Positions 33,452-44,852 of a DNA stretch of 64,000 bases are shown here, piece after piece. The position numbers and the translations under genes are program-made. This stretch comes from Serripes groenlandicus (Eukaryota; Mollusca; Bivalvia; Cardiida; Cardiidae), in the NCBI GenBank assembly GCA_031761405.1, contig JASEVX010000011.1, positions 39,766,876 to 39,830,875 on the forward strand, read 5' to 3'. Numbering within the stretch: the stretch's first letter is position 1; the number at the start of each line of letters is the position of its first letter. The notes under the pieces are model-generated. The model worked only from the letters and a program-made list of their open reading frames with translations. It was not told the origin of the DNA and did not search any database.

Positions 33452-33669
33452 TTAATCCTTTCCCTCGGGACGCATTGTGATGCCTCTCCATCAGATGACA
33501 TTTCAAACCATTTTAGCAAAATAAGGAATTGCTCTTAATGAGCAGTTTATCCTTTTGCCACAATGGTTTCAACAGCTACACTCTTCAGAGACTTTTCATA
33601 TTTTTACATGATATTTTCGAAGTCGTCTGCTGCAGATTTTGTTTTATGTTCCAAAGGAGTGGGGGTTAA
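33452..33669. mobile_element. Family-P MITE
   Basis: TTAATCCTTTCCCTCGGGACG.. to ..TTATGTTCCAAAGG..GGGTTAA, with the hairpin GGAATTGCTCTTAATGAGC. Confidence 0.78.
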
Positions 33670-34404
33670 AACAGATATTTCAACAACAATATCAATAGTG
33701 TCATCAAACTAATAACTGTGTTGTGGTACCCAATATAATCGACTCACTAATACGCTTACAATGAGTACCAATACATAGGGTTTGATGGCTAGATAGAAAT
33801 ATGAAATAAGTACATTAACTAGAACTTTTCCATTTGAGATAATGCTCATTGTGGAAAATATCTACTTTTGCCCATACTTTTCAAAAGCTGAATACTGCAG
33901 AAAGGGAAATGAAGGACTGAAAATAATAAAAGAACTTACCTTAAAACAAGTTAAATTCCTAAAATCCCTTTAAACGAACAAAATGTCATGAATTGTTTTA
34001 AAATATTCTGTCTATGTTTTCTCCATCGCTGTGAAGATCTATATCAACTCAATCAATTATACATAAATGGTATATTATATAAACTCAAATGACAAAATGC
34101 ACTGTAATTCGTTTTTCTAAACTCATGAATGCATCTTAAAGCGCTATAAATGACGAAATAGAACACCCACTTTTATTGTCCAAAACGAACTTCATTTAAC
34201 TTATTTAAAATCTACTGCGATTGACATAGGCAATTCCTTTTGTTCCTTTTCGATCATTGTGAACTGCATTATAAGATCGACTGGTATATCGAGGGGCGAT
34301 TAAAATGCACCGAGTTAAGATAATCCTCGGTTTGTTCCGATAGTAAAGAACGCGGATTAAAATATTTATTAATTTTTGTTTGCTATTCATTCCCTTTCCC
34401 ACTT
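33670..34404. other. Intergenic with one eroded family-P piece
   Basis: 33838-33912 (GATAATGCTCATTGTGG.., CAAAAGCTGAATACTGCAG) is a remnant; otherwise nothing is supported. Confidence 0.4.
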
Positions 34405-34649
34405 TATTGTCCCCCGCTTTACGAAGTAAAACGTCGGGGACATTAAATCTCATTCGTCAGTCCGTCAGTCCCTCCGTCACGCTGTCACAAAAACTTTAAC
34501 CTTGGTCATAACTTCTGAACCGTAATAGGTACTGCTTTCATATTTCACATGTGTATTCCTTGTGACAACCCCTTTCCATCAATACCAATTTTTTTGACCT
34601 TGTGACCTTGACCCTGGCGGGGGACCATAATTCTCTGAATTTGCTTGTT
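34405..34649 (+). mobile_element. Short CTTGTT-ended element (Helentron-like), family V
   Basis: Starts TTATTGTCCCCCGC. Near the other end is the inverted GCGGGGGAC (34617-34625), then a palindrome AATTCTCTGAATT, then TGCTTGTT. The interior (CTTTAACCTTGGTCATAACT, TTTCACATGTGTATTCCTTG) is shared with the family-Y elements at 55.5 kb. It appears complete at about 245 bp. Confidence 0.65.
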
Positions 34650-34736
34650 TAAAATTGGACGATTACTGCATATAATAGTTTACCAGATTTTGTTTTTATC
34701 AGTCTTCACGTGATTTGAATTGTGTTTTACGCCATC

Positions 34737-34965
34737 TTAACCCTCTCCCACATACAACAAATCTGCAGCAGACGACTTTGAAAATATGCCCACATAAATG
34801 AGGAAAATATCTATAAAGGGATGTGTTATCATTAAATGGGGTTAAACACATTGTGGCAAATGGTGAAATTGCTCATTATGAGCAATTTATCCATTTGTTA
34901 AAATGTTTTCTAAAGTCGTCTGCTGCAGAGGCGTCAGAAAGCGTCTATACCTGGGAAAGGATTAA
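34737..34965. mobile_element. Family-P MITE, full length
   Basis: TTAACCCTCTCCCACATACAA.. to ..ATACCTGGGAAAGGATTAA. Confidence 0.88.
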
Positions 34966-35029
34966 AACATTATCTCAGTGATATCTCGACGTGTCATGTG
35001 TCAATTACTTGTACTGCTGGGAAGCTTGT

Positions 35030-35250
35030 AGAAGATCTAGTGTTGCAGTGGTAATGCGGCGTCGGCCACTCGTATCAAAGGTCCCGGGTTCGAATCCCGT
35101 GATGAGCGAGTTCTGCCTTTGTGATTTTTTACACACAAGCGAATCAAGTGCTGGTTATGTCTCCGTCTCCAGGAAGCAGACATCGAGCGCGATAAATATA
35201 AGCTGAAAACATGTTTCGCAATCGATGTAAAATAAGTAAGTTTAAACTGA
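35030..35250 (+). repeat. tRNA-derived SINE with CAATCGATGT tail
   Basis: GCAGTGGTAATGCGGCGTCG, then GGTCCCGGGTTCGAATCCCG (B-box-like), then a body and TCGCAATCGATGTAAAATAA. The head pairs less well than a functional tRNA would. Confidence 0.75.
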
Positions 35251-35254
35251 ACTA

Positions 35255-35425
35255 AACTTGTCCTGACACTAGTTGTTCATCAGTCATAATGCAAATGATC
35301 CCTGCAATCCTGAGCCCTAAGTAGGGAAGCCACTTCTACCATCGTTAACAGTCTTTAGAAAGACCCGACCGGTGATCGAACCTGTGTCTCTCGCTCTCGA
35401 GGCGTACGCCATCACCACAACACCA
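35255..35425 (-). repeat. SINE, antisense, head side
   Basis: AAAGACCCGACCGGTGATCG.. and ..GAGGCGTACGCCATCACC are the inverted tRNA-like head. Confidence 0.7.
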
Positions 35426-35763
35426 CCGAGGTGGTTTCGTAACTTGAAGTAAACGATGTAACAGCGTGCAATTGGAAAATAAATAAATTGATATAGTCTT
35501 TGAAATATTGTGGGAACAGGAGAACCATATCAACCTGCGTCACCATACATACATACATACCATACCGTACAAAGAGTGGCCTAGTTAGTCTAGTTAGTGT
35601 AACTATCCGTGAAGCCTCCGGGGAAATGGTTAAAAATGCGATCATATAAATATGTAATTTGATCGATATTGTTATCCATTTTAAAACATCATGAATTTGA
35701 TTGTCGTTTGAGACGTCGCTCAACGAACACGTATATTAAAAAAGAATATGTAACTATCAGTCT

Positions 35764-35922
35764 ATATAGATCGAAATAAAAACATAGGCCTTCTTCGGGT
35801 TATAATTAACAATAATCGCACAATATGTTGCGTCCATCTTGAAAGTATTTAATTTCTTTGTTAAATTTAACCTGAAGAAGGCCTATTAAAGGAATTATAT
35901 AGTGTTTTTATTTCGATATATG
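35764..35922. mobile_element. Small TIR element, family F
   Basis: Left ATAGATCGAAATAAAAACATAGGCCTTC; right GAAGAAGGCCTATTAAAGG..GTGTTTTTATTTCGATATA. Inverted ends of 50 bp or more with a small gap. Confidence 0.8.
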
Positions 35923-35925
35923 ATT

Positions 35926-36174
35926 TCGTCCCGCGAGAAAACCAACATTGTGATAAACTGCGTTAACTATCGACCCGGATCAGCCTAAGCATGCCGCGCA
36001 GGCTTACTTTGATAGACACTTTTCGCCTCCTGTAGATTTTCTGTTTCAGTAATTATTACTCTATACCCCTGAGACGCAACGTGTCGGTCCGGATCAGTCT
36101 GCGCGGATTGCGCAGGCTGATCTGGGTCGATACATTACGCAGAGGCCATGATGGTTTTTTTCGCGGGACAGCTC
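35926..36174. mobile_element. Family-A MITE
   Basis: CGTCCCGCGAGAAAACCAAC.. to ..TTTTCGCGGGACAGCTCA; the first bases are lost. Confidence 0.82.
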
Positions 36175-36982
36175 ATATATATATGAATTCCCCACGGAAT
36201 ATAACTTTTTAACAGGGCTGCATTTGGCAGCTTTTCCCTGGATTGCGACATGCATTTCGAGTGAATTTTCTTTAAAGGGCTGTGAACATCGGATCCCAGG
36301 GTTCATATGCCTACTACCTTCTACTTGAAATATTTTGTCTTTTCAGTTAAAATATATTGTTTAAGAAAGTCAGGTGGCCAGTTTCTGCCACAATAAAATA
36401 ACAATGTGTATAGTGCAGTCTTTGTTGAGTATTTTTGCAACAAGTTCTATTAGACAATATAGCAGAAGTTTAGAGAAACCAACAAATGAACGTCTACTGG
36501 AGTCATAGCCGACAAATTGTTTCTACATAAGTCATAGGGGGCAATCAGAAAATAAGAGAACATATTTGAGTCTGAAAGTGTTACAGAACTCATCTCCAAT
36601 AACTGACTATAACTATGTTTCCAAGCATAGATATTCGAGTTTTTGTTTATGTTTTGCTTTATATGATATACAGTCGGGTAGGTCAACTATTTCCTTGGTA
36701 TAGTCGACTTTTTAAACCCCTGCAGACGATGAAAATATCGAGGGATATGGAGGATTTCCTTATTTTCCGATGATGTTTCAAACTTTTAAAACTCAAATCG
36801 TAATACCAATTCTTAAGTATACATAGTAACACTTTTATCTTCAAATGTTTACAAATTCGACGACTCGTAATATATCATGTTAGTTTCACGGTTAATACGT
36901 GGAAAAAATGCGTAACTCAGTACATCTTGAAATTGAAACGACGAAAATCCATTTCGTAGCAATTAACTTGGCAAAAAGGCGT
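36175..36982. other. Intergenic, no gene supported
   Basis: Short ORFs only, without recognisable content. Confidence 0.45.
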
Positions 36983-37238
36983 ACCCGAATCTACAGTACC
37001 CGAATCTACAGTAGCCAAATCTACAGTACCCGAATCTACAGTACCCGAATCTACAGTAGCCGAATCTACAGTACCCGAATCTACAGTAGCCAAATCTACA
37101 GTACCCGAATCTACAGTACCCGAATCTACAGTAGCCAAATATACAGTACCCGAATCTACAGTAGCCAAATCTACAGTACCCGAATCTACAGTACCCAAAT
37201 CTACAGTAGCCAAATCTACAGTACCCGAATCTACAGTA
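36983..37238. repeat. 15-bp minisatellite, 17 units
   Basis: Units are CCCGAATCTACAGTA or GCCAAATCTACAGTA, with one CTACAGTA changed to ATACAGTA. The two unit types are interleaved (for example two CCCGAA then one GCCAAA). Because 15 is divisible by 3, both strands stay open, which creates spurious frames. Confidence 0.95.
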
Positions 37239-37799
37239 GCTTCATAATTTGAAGTAAGACGTATTTATACATCATGCTTGAGTGAATTTTGAAGTAGATT
37301 AACAAAAGTTTCTTACAGAGTAATTTGTAAACTGGCGTAACAACATATTGTTGCTACTACAGTTTTAGGACTGCATTACATGTAGACGGACATTGAAGGG
37401 TCCGGTGAGACTGTGTGGTTTCATAGTCTCGCTTGAGACTTTTCCGTAAATATATGCATTAAGACCCCCACATCTGTAGATACGGCCCCTGTGTATATAA
37501 GCACACGACGAACGATGCCAAAAAACAACAACCTTGGCATAATGTTTACATGTGGAAACACACGTGCCTGCGTATCTATTCTAACGGATACAAATGGATT
37601 ATGATTAATAGAATGCCCCCCCCCCCCCCCCCCCTAATATATGACTAATACGCGACAGTGCAGAGTCGGACCATACTGCGTGGATGCCCTGGCTGATCTG
37701 GATCAACAGTGGAAGCAAATCCCTTACGGACGGTTTTCAGAGAGCGCTGCGAACGTGTAAACTGTGAAAGTGTAAATAAAACTTAAAATGTATTGTTTA
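37239..37799. other. Intergenic DNA with a poly(C) tract
   Basis: A C-run of about 20 at 37614-37634. 37660-37750 has GGCTGATCTGGATCAACAGT, a family-A-like core. Confidence 0.45.
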
Positions 37800-37975
37800 T
37801 CTGGTGTTTTGCAACGCTATTAACAATGTTGGAGTTATATGACTGTGTTACCCGTGTAAGTTACCAGTACAACCATCAATGAGTCGAGTTAAGTATCTTT
37901 GGTATGACCCGGGCGTGGATCACATCCACGACCTCCCGTACTTGAGGCAGACACTCTACCATTAAAACTACCGAG
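37800..37975 (-). repeat. SINE, antisense
   Basis: Body GGTGTTTTGCAACGCTATTA; inverted head GTGGATCACATCCACGACCT and GAGGCAGACACTCTACC. Confidence 0.65.
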
Positions 37976-38390
37976 GCGCTGATACTTGAATCACTGTCAA
38001 CAGATTTTTTGACCGACAAGACCAAGATTAGTAGAGCGTCTTGTAAATGAGTACTTATGAAGCGAGCGGATTTAATATTAATCCACTCGGATATCCTTCA
38101 AACCGTTATGGTAAAGTATAGTTAATGCCAGGGATTCGGACCGAGTCAGTGCTTAATTGGATTTCTAAATGTTACAGGGTATGCCACATGCTTCTTGAAT
38201 GATTAGCCGCGAACAGTGTAGATTCAGATAAGACTGCGCAGGATTCAATTTGATCTGTTTCTACACTGTTAACACCCTGTGGCTGAATCGCATGTAGCCT
38301 CGCTAAAATGGTAATAATGCTTGTATATAAATAATAACACGCTAGTTAAGCATTGCCTTAATGTAGTGGTTGAAGTCCTTGATCCTACCT

Positions 38391-38857
38391 TTAACCCGTT
38401 CCCATTTATAAAAATGATTATGCAGAACACGACTTTGATTGATTGATTGATTAATTGATTGATTGATTGATTGATTGATCGATTGGTGATTTACGCCGCT
38501 TTTAACATTTGTTCAGTTGTATAACGGCATTTCCTGTGTAGGTTACCAGTACAACTGGTTCATTTATACTGACACCAGCCAATCACTCTTAATGCTAAGG
38601 GCAGCCATTTCTATCATTTTTAATGTCTTGTGTATTACCCGGCCGGGGATCGAACCCGCGACCTCCCGCAACCGAGGCGGACGCTGTTCTACAACACCAC
38701 CGAGGCGGTCACCAGGCGACTTTGAACGCATCTGATTAAATATATGGTAACTCTATAGGCTACAAAAGAAAATCGCATCGTTGAAGAGGGTTGAAGAGAG
38801 TTGAAAACATTGCAGCAAGGATAGAAACTGCTCATTTTGTATGTGGGAAAGGGTTGA
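38391..38857. mobile_element. Family-P MITE split by a SINE
   Basis: TTAACCCGTTCCCATTTATA.. to ..GTATGTGGGAAAGGGTTGAA. It is broken at CGACTTT, in the middle of the conserved GCAGACGACTTTGA block, with CGACTTT repeated at 38717-38723. Confidence 0.85.
38437..38716 (-). repeat. SINE inserted in the family-P MITE, 7-bp TSD
   Basis: (GATT)n tail at the left; head with GGGGATCGAACCCGCGACCT and GAGGCGGACGCTGTTCTAC at the right. The direct repeat CGACTTT flanks it at 38430-38436 and 38717-38723. Confidence 0.88.
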
Positions 38858-39386
38858 ACACCCTAAAAAAATATTCCAGCAAAACGATTGCATCTTTTCT
38901 ACATTGTAAATGTGGGCGGTAGTCCTTTAAACATAAACAGATACAGGGGATAACTGAAAAGCCATTTCGACATGACGTTTCACCGACGTTTGATATTGTT
39001 AAATGTCCAATCGCCTGTGATTAATTAAATCTCAGGAAGTCGGATACTCAGGAATGTAACATTTATTTTATAGAAATCTAAGTGATCTGGTCAGTTTGAC
39101 TTTTCATTGGTCTTTAAATGTCTGACACCTTATGTAGCAGTTGCATATTGACAACATTATGGAAAAGAGATGCTCAAAATAAGCAAGTATTCCTTTTCCT
39201 AACAAGCGTGCAACCATGTATCTAAATGATACATCCCATTTTCCAAATGTAACATATTTTCTTCTGATACAGATGACTCCGAAAATATATTTTTTTCTCA
39301 TGGCAATTGCTCTTTTTGCCACAATATGTTCTATAGTTGTCTCCATAGGGGCCTCGCTCGCTAACAAAACGAAATCCATTATTAGT

Positions 39387-39445
39387 CGCCGGGCAGAAGC
39401 CCGCGACTTCTATTTTTAATAGGTTTTCGGAAATCACATGGGTAC
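39387..39445 (-). repeat. Second copy of the 65-70-bp dispersed repeat
   Basis: Reverse complement of 17483-17550 with one or two changes; again next to an eroded family-P region (39140-39360). Confidence 0.75.
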
Positions 39446-39486
39446 GGAAGCGTCCTGGTGCCAATTCATAATGTTCTATAAAAAAA

Positions 39487-39799
39487 ATAACTCCTACGTA
39501 GGAGATAAAAAAGCCTAATTAGGACTTTGTAACTCCTACGTAGGACTTTATAACTCCTAATTAGGCTTTTTTATCTCCTACGTAGGACTTTATAACTCCT
39601 ACGTAGGACTTTGTAACTCCTACGTAGGAGATAAAAAAGCCTACGTAGGACTTTGTAACTCCTACGTAGGAGATAAAAAAGCCTACGTAGGACTTTATAA
39701 CTCCTACATAGGAGATAAAAAGCCTAATTAGGACTTTGTAACTCCTACGTAGGACTTTATAACTCCTAATTAGGCTTTTTTATCTCCTACGTAGGACTT
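39487..39799. repeat. Array of nested palindromes (TAGGAG/CTCCTA)
   Basis: Built from CTCCTACGTAGGAG or CTCCTACGTAGGAC and CTCCTAATTAGGC / GCCTAATTAGGAC blocks joined by TTTGTAA, TTTATAA or ATAAAAAA. Each block is itself a palindrome, and the array has larger-scale dyad symmetry. Confidence 0.92.
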
Positions 39800-40470
39800 T
39801 GATAATTTACAGACAAGTGCTGGTAGGCGAGAACGGCGGCATCACATCATTATCACTCTTTTAGTTGGTTTTGCTTCCTTTGGCACAGCATACTATATTT
39901 AAATCGGTGCCATTCCAACAACCGGTTTCAACAGGAAGTCTGTGGTTACGTGTTCTAAACATTATTACATATTTTAACATTTTTGTTGGTGTATGTATCA
40001 AATAATTTTCAAATTCGAATTTGTGGGCCTATAGTTTTTACACTTGCTTGAATTTTCAACACTTGAATACCAGTCATTGACAAAAATGTCTGACAGTTTC
40101 TGGTTGACTGTTAAATTAAGCCATTTATGGTTTTGGAACTCATGGTATTCCCATACGTTGTTCAGACCACATTTAATAAGTATTCTTTTCACATTTTTAA
40201 TCCACAAAAAACGGGTGCTTGCAGCCGGATTGGTATATTTAAAGTGACTAAGATATATACCGTACATTGTGTTTGTGAGTTTATGCTGTTGTGGAACAAC
40301 AAGTTTAGACCAGAAAGAAATAATTCTAGTATCTATATCAACTGAGATAGGCTTGACACCAGATTATCCATATACCATACAGTTGGGAGTATTAGACTTC
40401 ATGTTTAGAATATGTTTTAAAAATCTTAATTTAGAATATTTTATTGACTCAAACTTTACAAAGTTTATGG

Positions 40471-40824
40471 TCATTTACAAATATACAAGAAAAAATTATA
40501 TATGTGTGTATCAAGGAAAGATTGAACCCTTTCAATGATATCAACATTGCCGTAACCCCAAATTTCACACCCATACAATAAAATGGGTTTGACAATTTTA
40601 TTGAATAAATCAATTTGCAAATATATAGGTAAACACAAATACTTAGACCTTTTAATAAGACAATACATTGCTTTTTTAGCTTGATTATATATGTGTTTCT
40701 TAGCTGTTAGAAAAGAACAGCTTCTACTAAACATACTACCAAGGTACTTATAATCTTTAACAATTTCAGACACTATAGCTGTGTCGTCAGCATAAAGTAA
40801 TATAAACAATTTGACAAACCCCAT
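40471..40824 (-). pseudogene. LINE reverse transcriptase, catalytic YADD segment
   Basis: LLYADDTAIVSE carries the catalytic Asp pair of RT motif C. It is followed directly by a C-terminal stretch with YLGSMF and ILLYGCEIWGY, so about 100 residues normally between them are missing. Frames before and after are broken, so this cannot make an active enzyme. Confidence 0.8.
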
Positions 40825-40976
40825 AACCGAGTCGTCAGAGTCATGTTTTTTGCAATCTATACCTTGACTTAAATCACTATTTTGGAAATAATCATGAAGA
40901 TCATTTAAGTAAATGAAAATAACAGAGGAGATAACTTTTCTCCTTGTCTAACACCAACGCTACAATTAAAATAGTC

Positions 40977-43079
40977 GGTTTGTTCCCGGAACGCCTACTC
41001 GATTTAATCTCTACCTGGTCAAAATTAAGGATTAGGGGGCCCTTTAAAGGGCAGTTATAAGTGATCAATTTATGTGGACTTAATTGATTATCATTATGAC
41101 AATATAATTGAACATGGTCAGATTGTTACTTTCATAAAAGTAATAATATTATTTTGTATGTATTACGCTTCAAGTCTGAATTTTAACATTTCCAATATTA
41201 TACAGTTGAAAAAAATGTTTTTTGGATGAAAAGTGATTACAACATTGTTGAAAAAGGGCCAATGCATGTTAAAAGCAAAGGTTTTTTCCCCACAACAATT
41301 TCAAGTGGTACAATATCTAAAAAGGCAACAGGTTAGGGTGTTTATTCTGTGGGCATGAGTGCGATTCTCGTCTGCACTTGAAAGCGGTTTAAATATATTA
41401 TAACTACATAAACAACTACAAAAAATAATACAATTTAAACCATTTTTATTTTTTATCATATTAATCAACATAATATAGAAAATGAGTATTTGTAGAAATG
41501 TTTGCTTAGGCATAGCACAGAATAGAAAATATACATATATACAATAGCACATGATATACATGAGATAGATGCTATTTTCACATAGCTAAGCTCCCAACTG
41601 TATGAGTTGGGATGCTGAGTCCACATATGTCATTAAATCAATAACTCCAGTTTGGTATCTCTCTTTGAGAACTATCAGGCGACGATCAATGTTCAAGTAC
41701 CGTTTGGTTCAACATTATTGGTGGTTCGGGGTCCCTCAGTTCTAAAACGATTCCACAGAGTTCTATCTCCCTCTACCCACTGTTCTGTAACATAATTGGT
41801 GAATTGTTCCGTCAGTTGGGTTATATTGGCATCATCTCTGTCTTCTAGGGCCTGGAACCAGACATCTTCAATAACATCTAGAGGAACCAAAGGAAGAATT
41901 GCCGCCCGTCTTACAAATAACTTTACATCTTCATTGTCTTTATATGGAATCTGAAGACCTGTCGCCTGTGCTCTCCGCCAAATTCATTGGGTATAATGGA
42001 AGAAACATCCTTTGGTGATGATTCCTGGAAACGTCTCGTTGACAGCATTGTGGGCGGCTGTCTCAAATTTAAGTAGGGCACTGGTTGGGGTAAATCTGAA
42101 ACCAATGTCTGTCATCTTTTCTTGAATAAGAGCTCTTTCCTGGTTAGAAGGCGTAGATCACTGGGGTAATTTTGTCTCCAATCTGAATGTTTAGCCTATA
42201 TATCTGGTAGAAGAGGCTTGGGCATGTGTAAAATGTTCCATCGCAGAAGAATGAGTTTGAATTTGATAGGTTTTGGAGGTTTTCAGTAGTGGCGAAGGCT
42301 ATCATACGACTGTTCTCTAAGTTGTCGTCGAACAATAGAAGCCTATCTCCAGTAGCTGTTTCTGTCCATCTTCCTTCTAGTAGTATGGTTGTCTTTGTCT
42401 TTGGAAGTGGAGGTGTCTGTTTTCTACGAGCTCTTTACATTGCAGATTTGGCGGAATTAAATGTCGGCAGTTTTCGCACTTCTTCTACGCAGCGCTTAGA
42501 GACCTTATTCATTATCTGCCTGGCGACAACATTGACAAGGTCTGCTGGGTGGTTATGGTTGTGTCTTCCAAAGCCTGTTGGTATGTTATTTAAGGTTGAC
42601 AAAGAAGCAGAGCAACCGGGTTTGATACATCTCCAGAATACTTTGTCTTCAAGTTCCAAGTTATGGCCTCCCTTTCTATTGTTGATGAGTTTAACATTAA
42701 GCTGTGCATTGGCCATGGTTGAACATGAGAAATGATTTCCACATCTTGATCATTGCCCTTAAAACCAGAAGATTCTGACAGTTTGAATTTGATCAATAGC
42801 TATTAAATTTTTAAAACAGTATGCTTTAACTTAAAGAAAGACAAATATTATGACAGTATGAATTTAATTAATTAATAGCTATCAAACTGATAATTTTATT
42901 TACAAAACTTACTCTCTAAAATTGTAATAAAGATATTTAATACTTTTTTTAATCAATATCAAAAGTTTGTAATAAAGAGTTCCAAAGTCATCTACAAAAT
43001 AAATGTATAGTTTACCCTTTACAAGGTCCCCTAATTCCCTAATACACTTTAAGTCGAGTAGGCGTTCCGGGAACACACC
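40977..43079 (-). mobile_element. Mutator-like element (MULE) nested in the LINE
   Basis: Termini GGTTTGTTCCCGGAACGCCT and, inverted, GGTGTGTTCCCGGAACGCCT, then CTCGA on both. The flanks both carry (A)TAGTC (40971-40976 and 43082-43087), consistent with an imperfect 8-9-bp target duplication as MULEs make. LINE reverse-transcriptase sequence continues across the element (SKHSDY | TDYFNCSVGV), which proves the insertion. Inside are a FLYWCH-type finger and a broken MULE transposase on the minus strand. Confidence 0.82.
41693..42735 (-). pseudogene. MULE transposase with FLYWCH zinc finger, broken
   Basis: In order on the minus strand: a FLYWCH-type domain at about 42716-42560 (VKLINNRKGG, VFWRCIKPGC, then HNHNH, giving the W-C-C-H-H pattern); the first catalytic region FFCDGTFYTCPSLFYQIYRL at about 42230; and a middle region in another frame (SALLKFETAAHNAV, then GCFFHYTQ followed by a stop) at about 42080-41985. 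The C-terminal part LPLVPLDVIEDVWFQAL..TTNNVEPNG is at about 41900-41700. In the middle block the usual Asp before Phe-Glu is Lys, and there are several frameshifts and stops, so it is inactive. MULE proteins with this FLYWCH front end are common in invertebrates. Confidence 0.8.
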
Positions 43080-43581
43080 ATATAGTCAGAGTGTTTAGAA
43101 TTAGCGAATACACAAGATTTGGCATCTTGATACATATTACGCACAATGTTGAGAAAATTCCCGTTAACTTTACTATTTATTAGTTTATACCAAAGACCAC
43201 CTCTCCACACAGTATCAAATGCCCCTTTTAGATCTAGGAATGCACAAAATAATTGTTTCTTGTTCGCCCTAAGGATATCAATAAGCGTATTTAATACAAA
43301 CATGTTATCAACTGTGGAAAAGCCTTTCCTAAAACCTGCTTATTTATAACATTATAATCTGATGCGTATTTTTCAAGCCGTGTATTTAAAATAGCAGTAA
43401 ATAATTTCCATAAACAGCTTAGTAAAGTAATTGGTCCGTAATTTAAAGGATCGGTTGAGTCACCTTTATTCTTAAAAATCAGATGTATTACTCCGATTGA
43501 CCACGCTTTCGGTATTAATCCAGATTCAAAAATTATGTTAAACAATTTAACAAAGATATGTTTTGTTGTATTTAAAGACAT
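43049..43581 (-). pseudogene. LINE reverse transcriptase, N-terminal RT motifs
   Basis: Two overlapping frames give PKAWSIGVIHLIFKNKGDST and ITLLSCLWKLFTAILNTRLE, then FCAFLDLKGAFDTVWRGGLW with the motif-A Asp. The frame changes near 43300. It connects, across the MULE, to the YADD segment at 40795. Confidence 0.8.
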
Positions 43582-44852
43582 TTTGATTTGTTCATTTACA
43601 ATATCATCTACTCCACTGGATTTATTGTTCTTTAGCTTTTTTACAGCATTTTCTAGTTCGTATAGTGTTATAGGACTATTTAATTGTTCGTTTATATCAT
43701 TTGGTAAATTATCGTTATTTAATGTATTGTCATTATCTTCGCTGTTATTTATTTGCTTAAAATATTCAAATAAATCATTCAGACTTCATTCATTTTTGTT
43801 GTATTTTTACCTTTCAATAATTTCCAATTTGTTTATTTGTTTTTAGATTCTTCAATCTGGTAACATTACTTTGTTTATACTTTAGATAGCATTTATGCAT
43901 TGTTGATTTGTACAATTTACTTGATTCTTGCAATGGTTTTTTTAGTAATATTTGTTTTTCTCAATTTATATTGGTATTTAGCATTATTAAATTGTTTACG
44001 AGCATTTTTACAGTCAGTTTTTAAAACCAAGGTTTGCATGTGTCTTTCATATTTTGTGCACTCTTTTTAACTGTGTGTGAAGCCAAATGACAGCTTTGCA
44101 CAATTTTTAAACATGTTTGAAATATCTGTTACAATATCATTAATATTTTCTTGTTGAACTATTCCATCATTTTCAAAATGACCTAATTTATCAAATATTT
44201 TGATAATCTCATTAATATCTAGATTTTCTGAAAATTGGTTTGCCTTTGTCAAAGCATCCCATGATTTAACCTTTGGTTCACATTCTAAATCAACATGTTT
44301 TAAACAATTATCAAAATTAACTTCTAACAAAACTGCACTGTGAACATCCGTCCAAGTCCGGTCTGAACGGCTAATTGATAAATTATTTTTATTTTGTTTC
44401 GGACCGTTTGTAATTTTCAAACTGTTACAAACGGTCTACGCTGTTGAAAACCATTATGGAACATTATAAAGGTGCTTATAATTGGAAATGTTATTGATGT
44501 CGATAATTATAATTCGATGTGTTATGACTCAAAGTTTTATAGTGTATATAGATAGATAGATAGATAATTTTAATGACGTAAACTACATAGTTTCTAGTCA
44601 AACAACACATCATATTACTATATACAATACAAAAAAAACATATTATTAATTACAAAAACATGAAATATACACAAAAACGAATGTTTATCATTCAAAATAG
44701 AAGAAAATAAAAACTAAATAATAATTATAAAAGCAAATATGAAAATAATAATAGTAGGAAATTATTTCCACAAATTAAGTCAATTCGCTTGACCTCCTTG
44801 GTGTAATAGGAGTATTCTGTTAAGTCTTAAGTTTATCTTACATTATCAATTG

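Larger units (their letters stand above)
39998..44440 (-). mobile_element. LINE (jockey/CR1-like group), decayed and split
   Basis: Minus-strand remains of a non-LTR retrotransposon, read from high to low coordinates: a linker region (44420-44067), RT motifs at 43581-43049, then a 2.1-kb interruption (40977-43079). RT resumes with VGVRQGEKLSPLL near 40950, LLYADD near 40795, and C-terminal domain pieces down to about 40000. Many frames are broken. The clade is inferred from the RT/C-terminal style, not from comparison. Confidence 0.75.

Noticed and set aside
35030..35110. Possible functional tRNA gene
   Set aside because: The B-box-like GGTTCGAATCC is good, but the arms do not pair as a full cloverleaf, and the same head recurs with a shared 3' tail, so it is a SINE.
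36899..37252. Open frames RIYSTRIYSS.. and VDSGTVDLATV.. on opposite strands
   Set aside because: Both are translations of a 15-bp minisatellite; a unit length divisible by three keeps all stop-free frames open.
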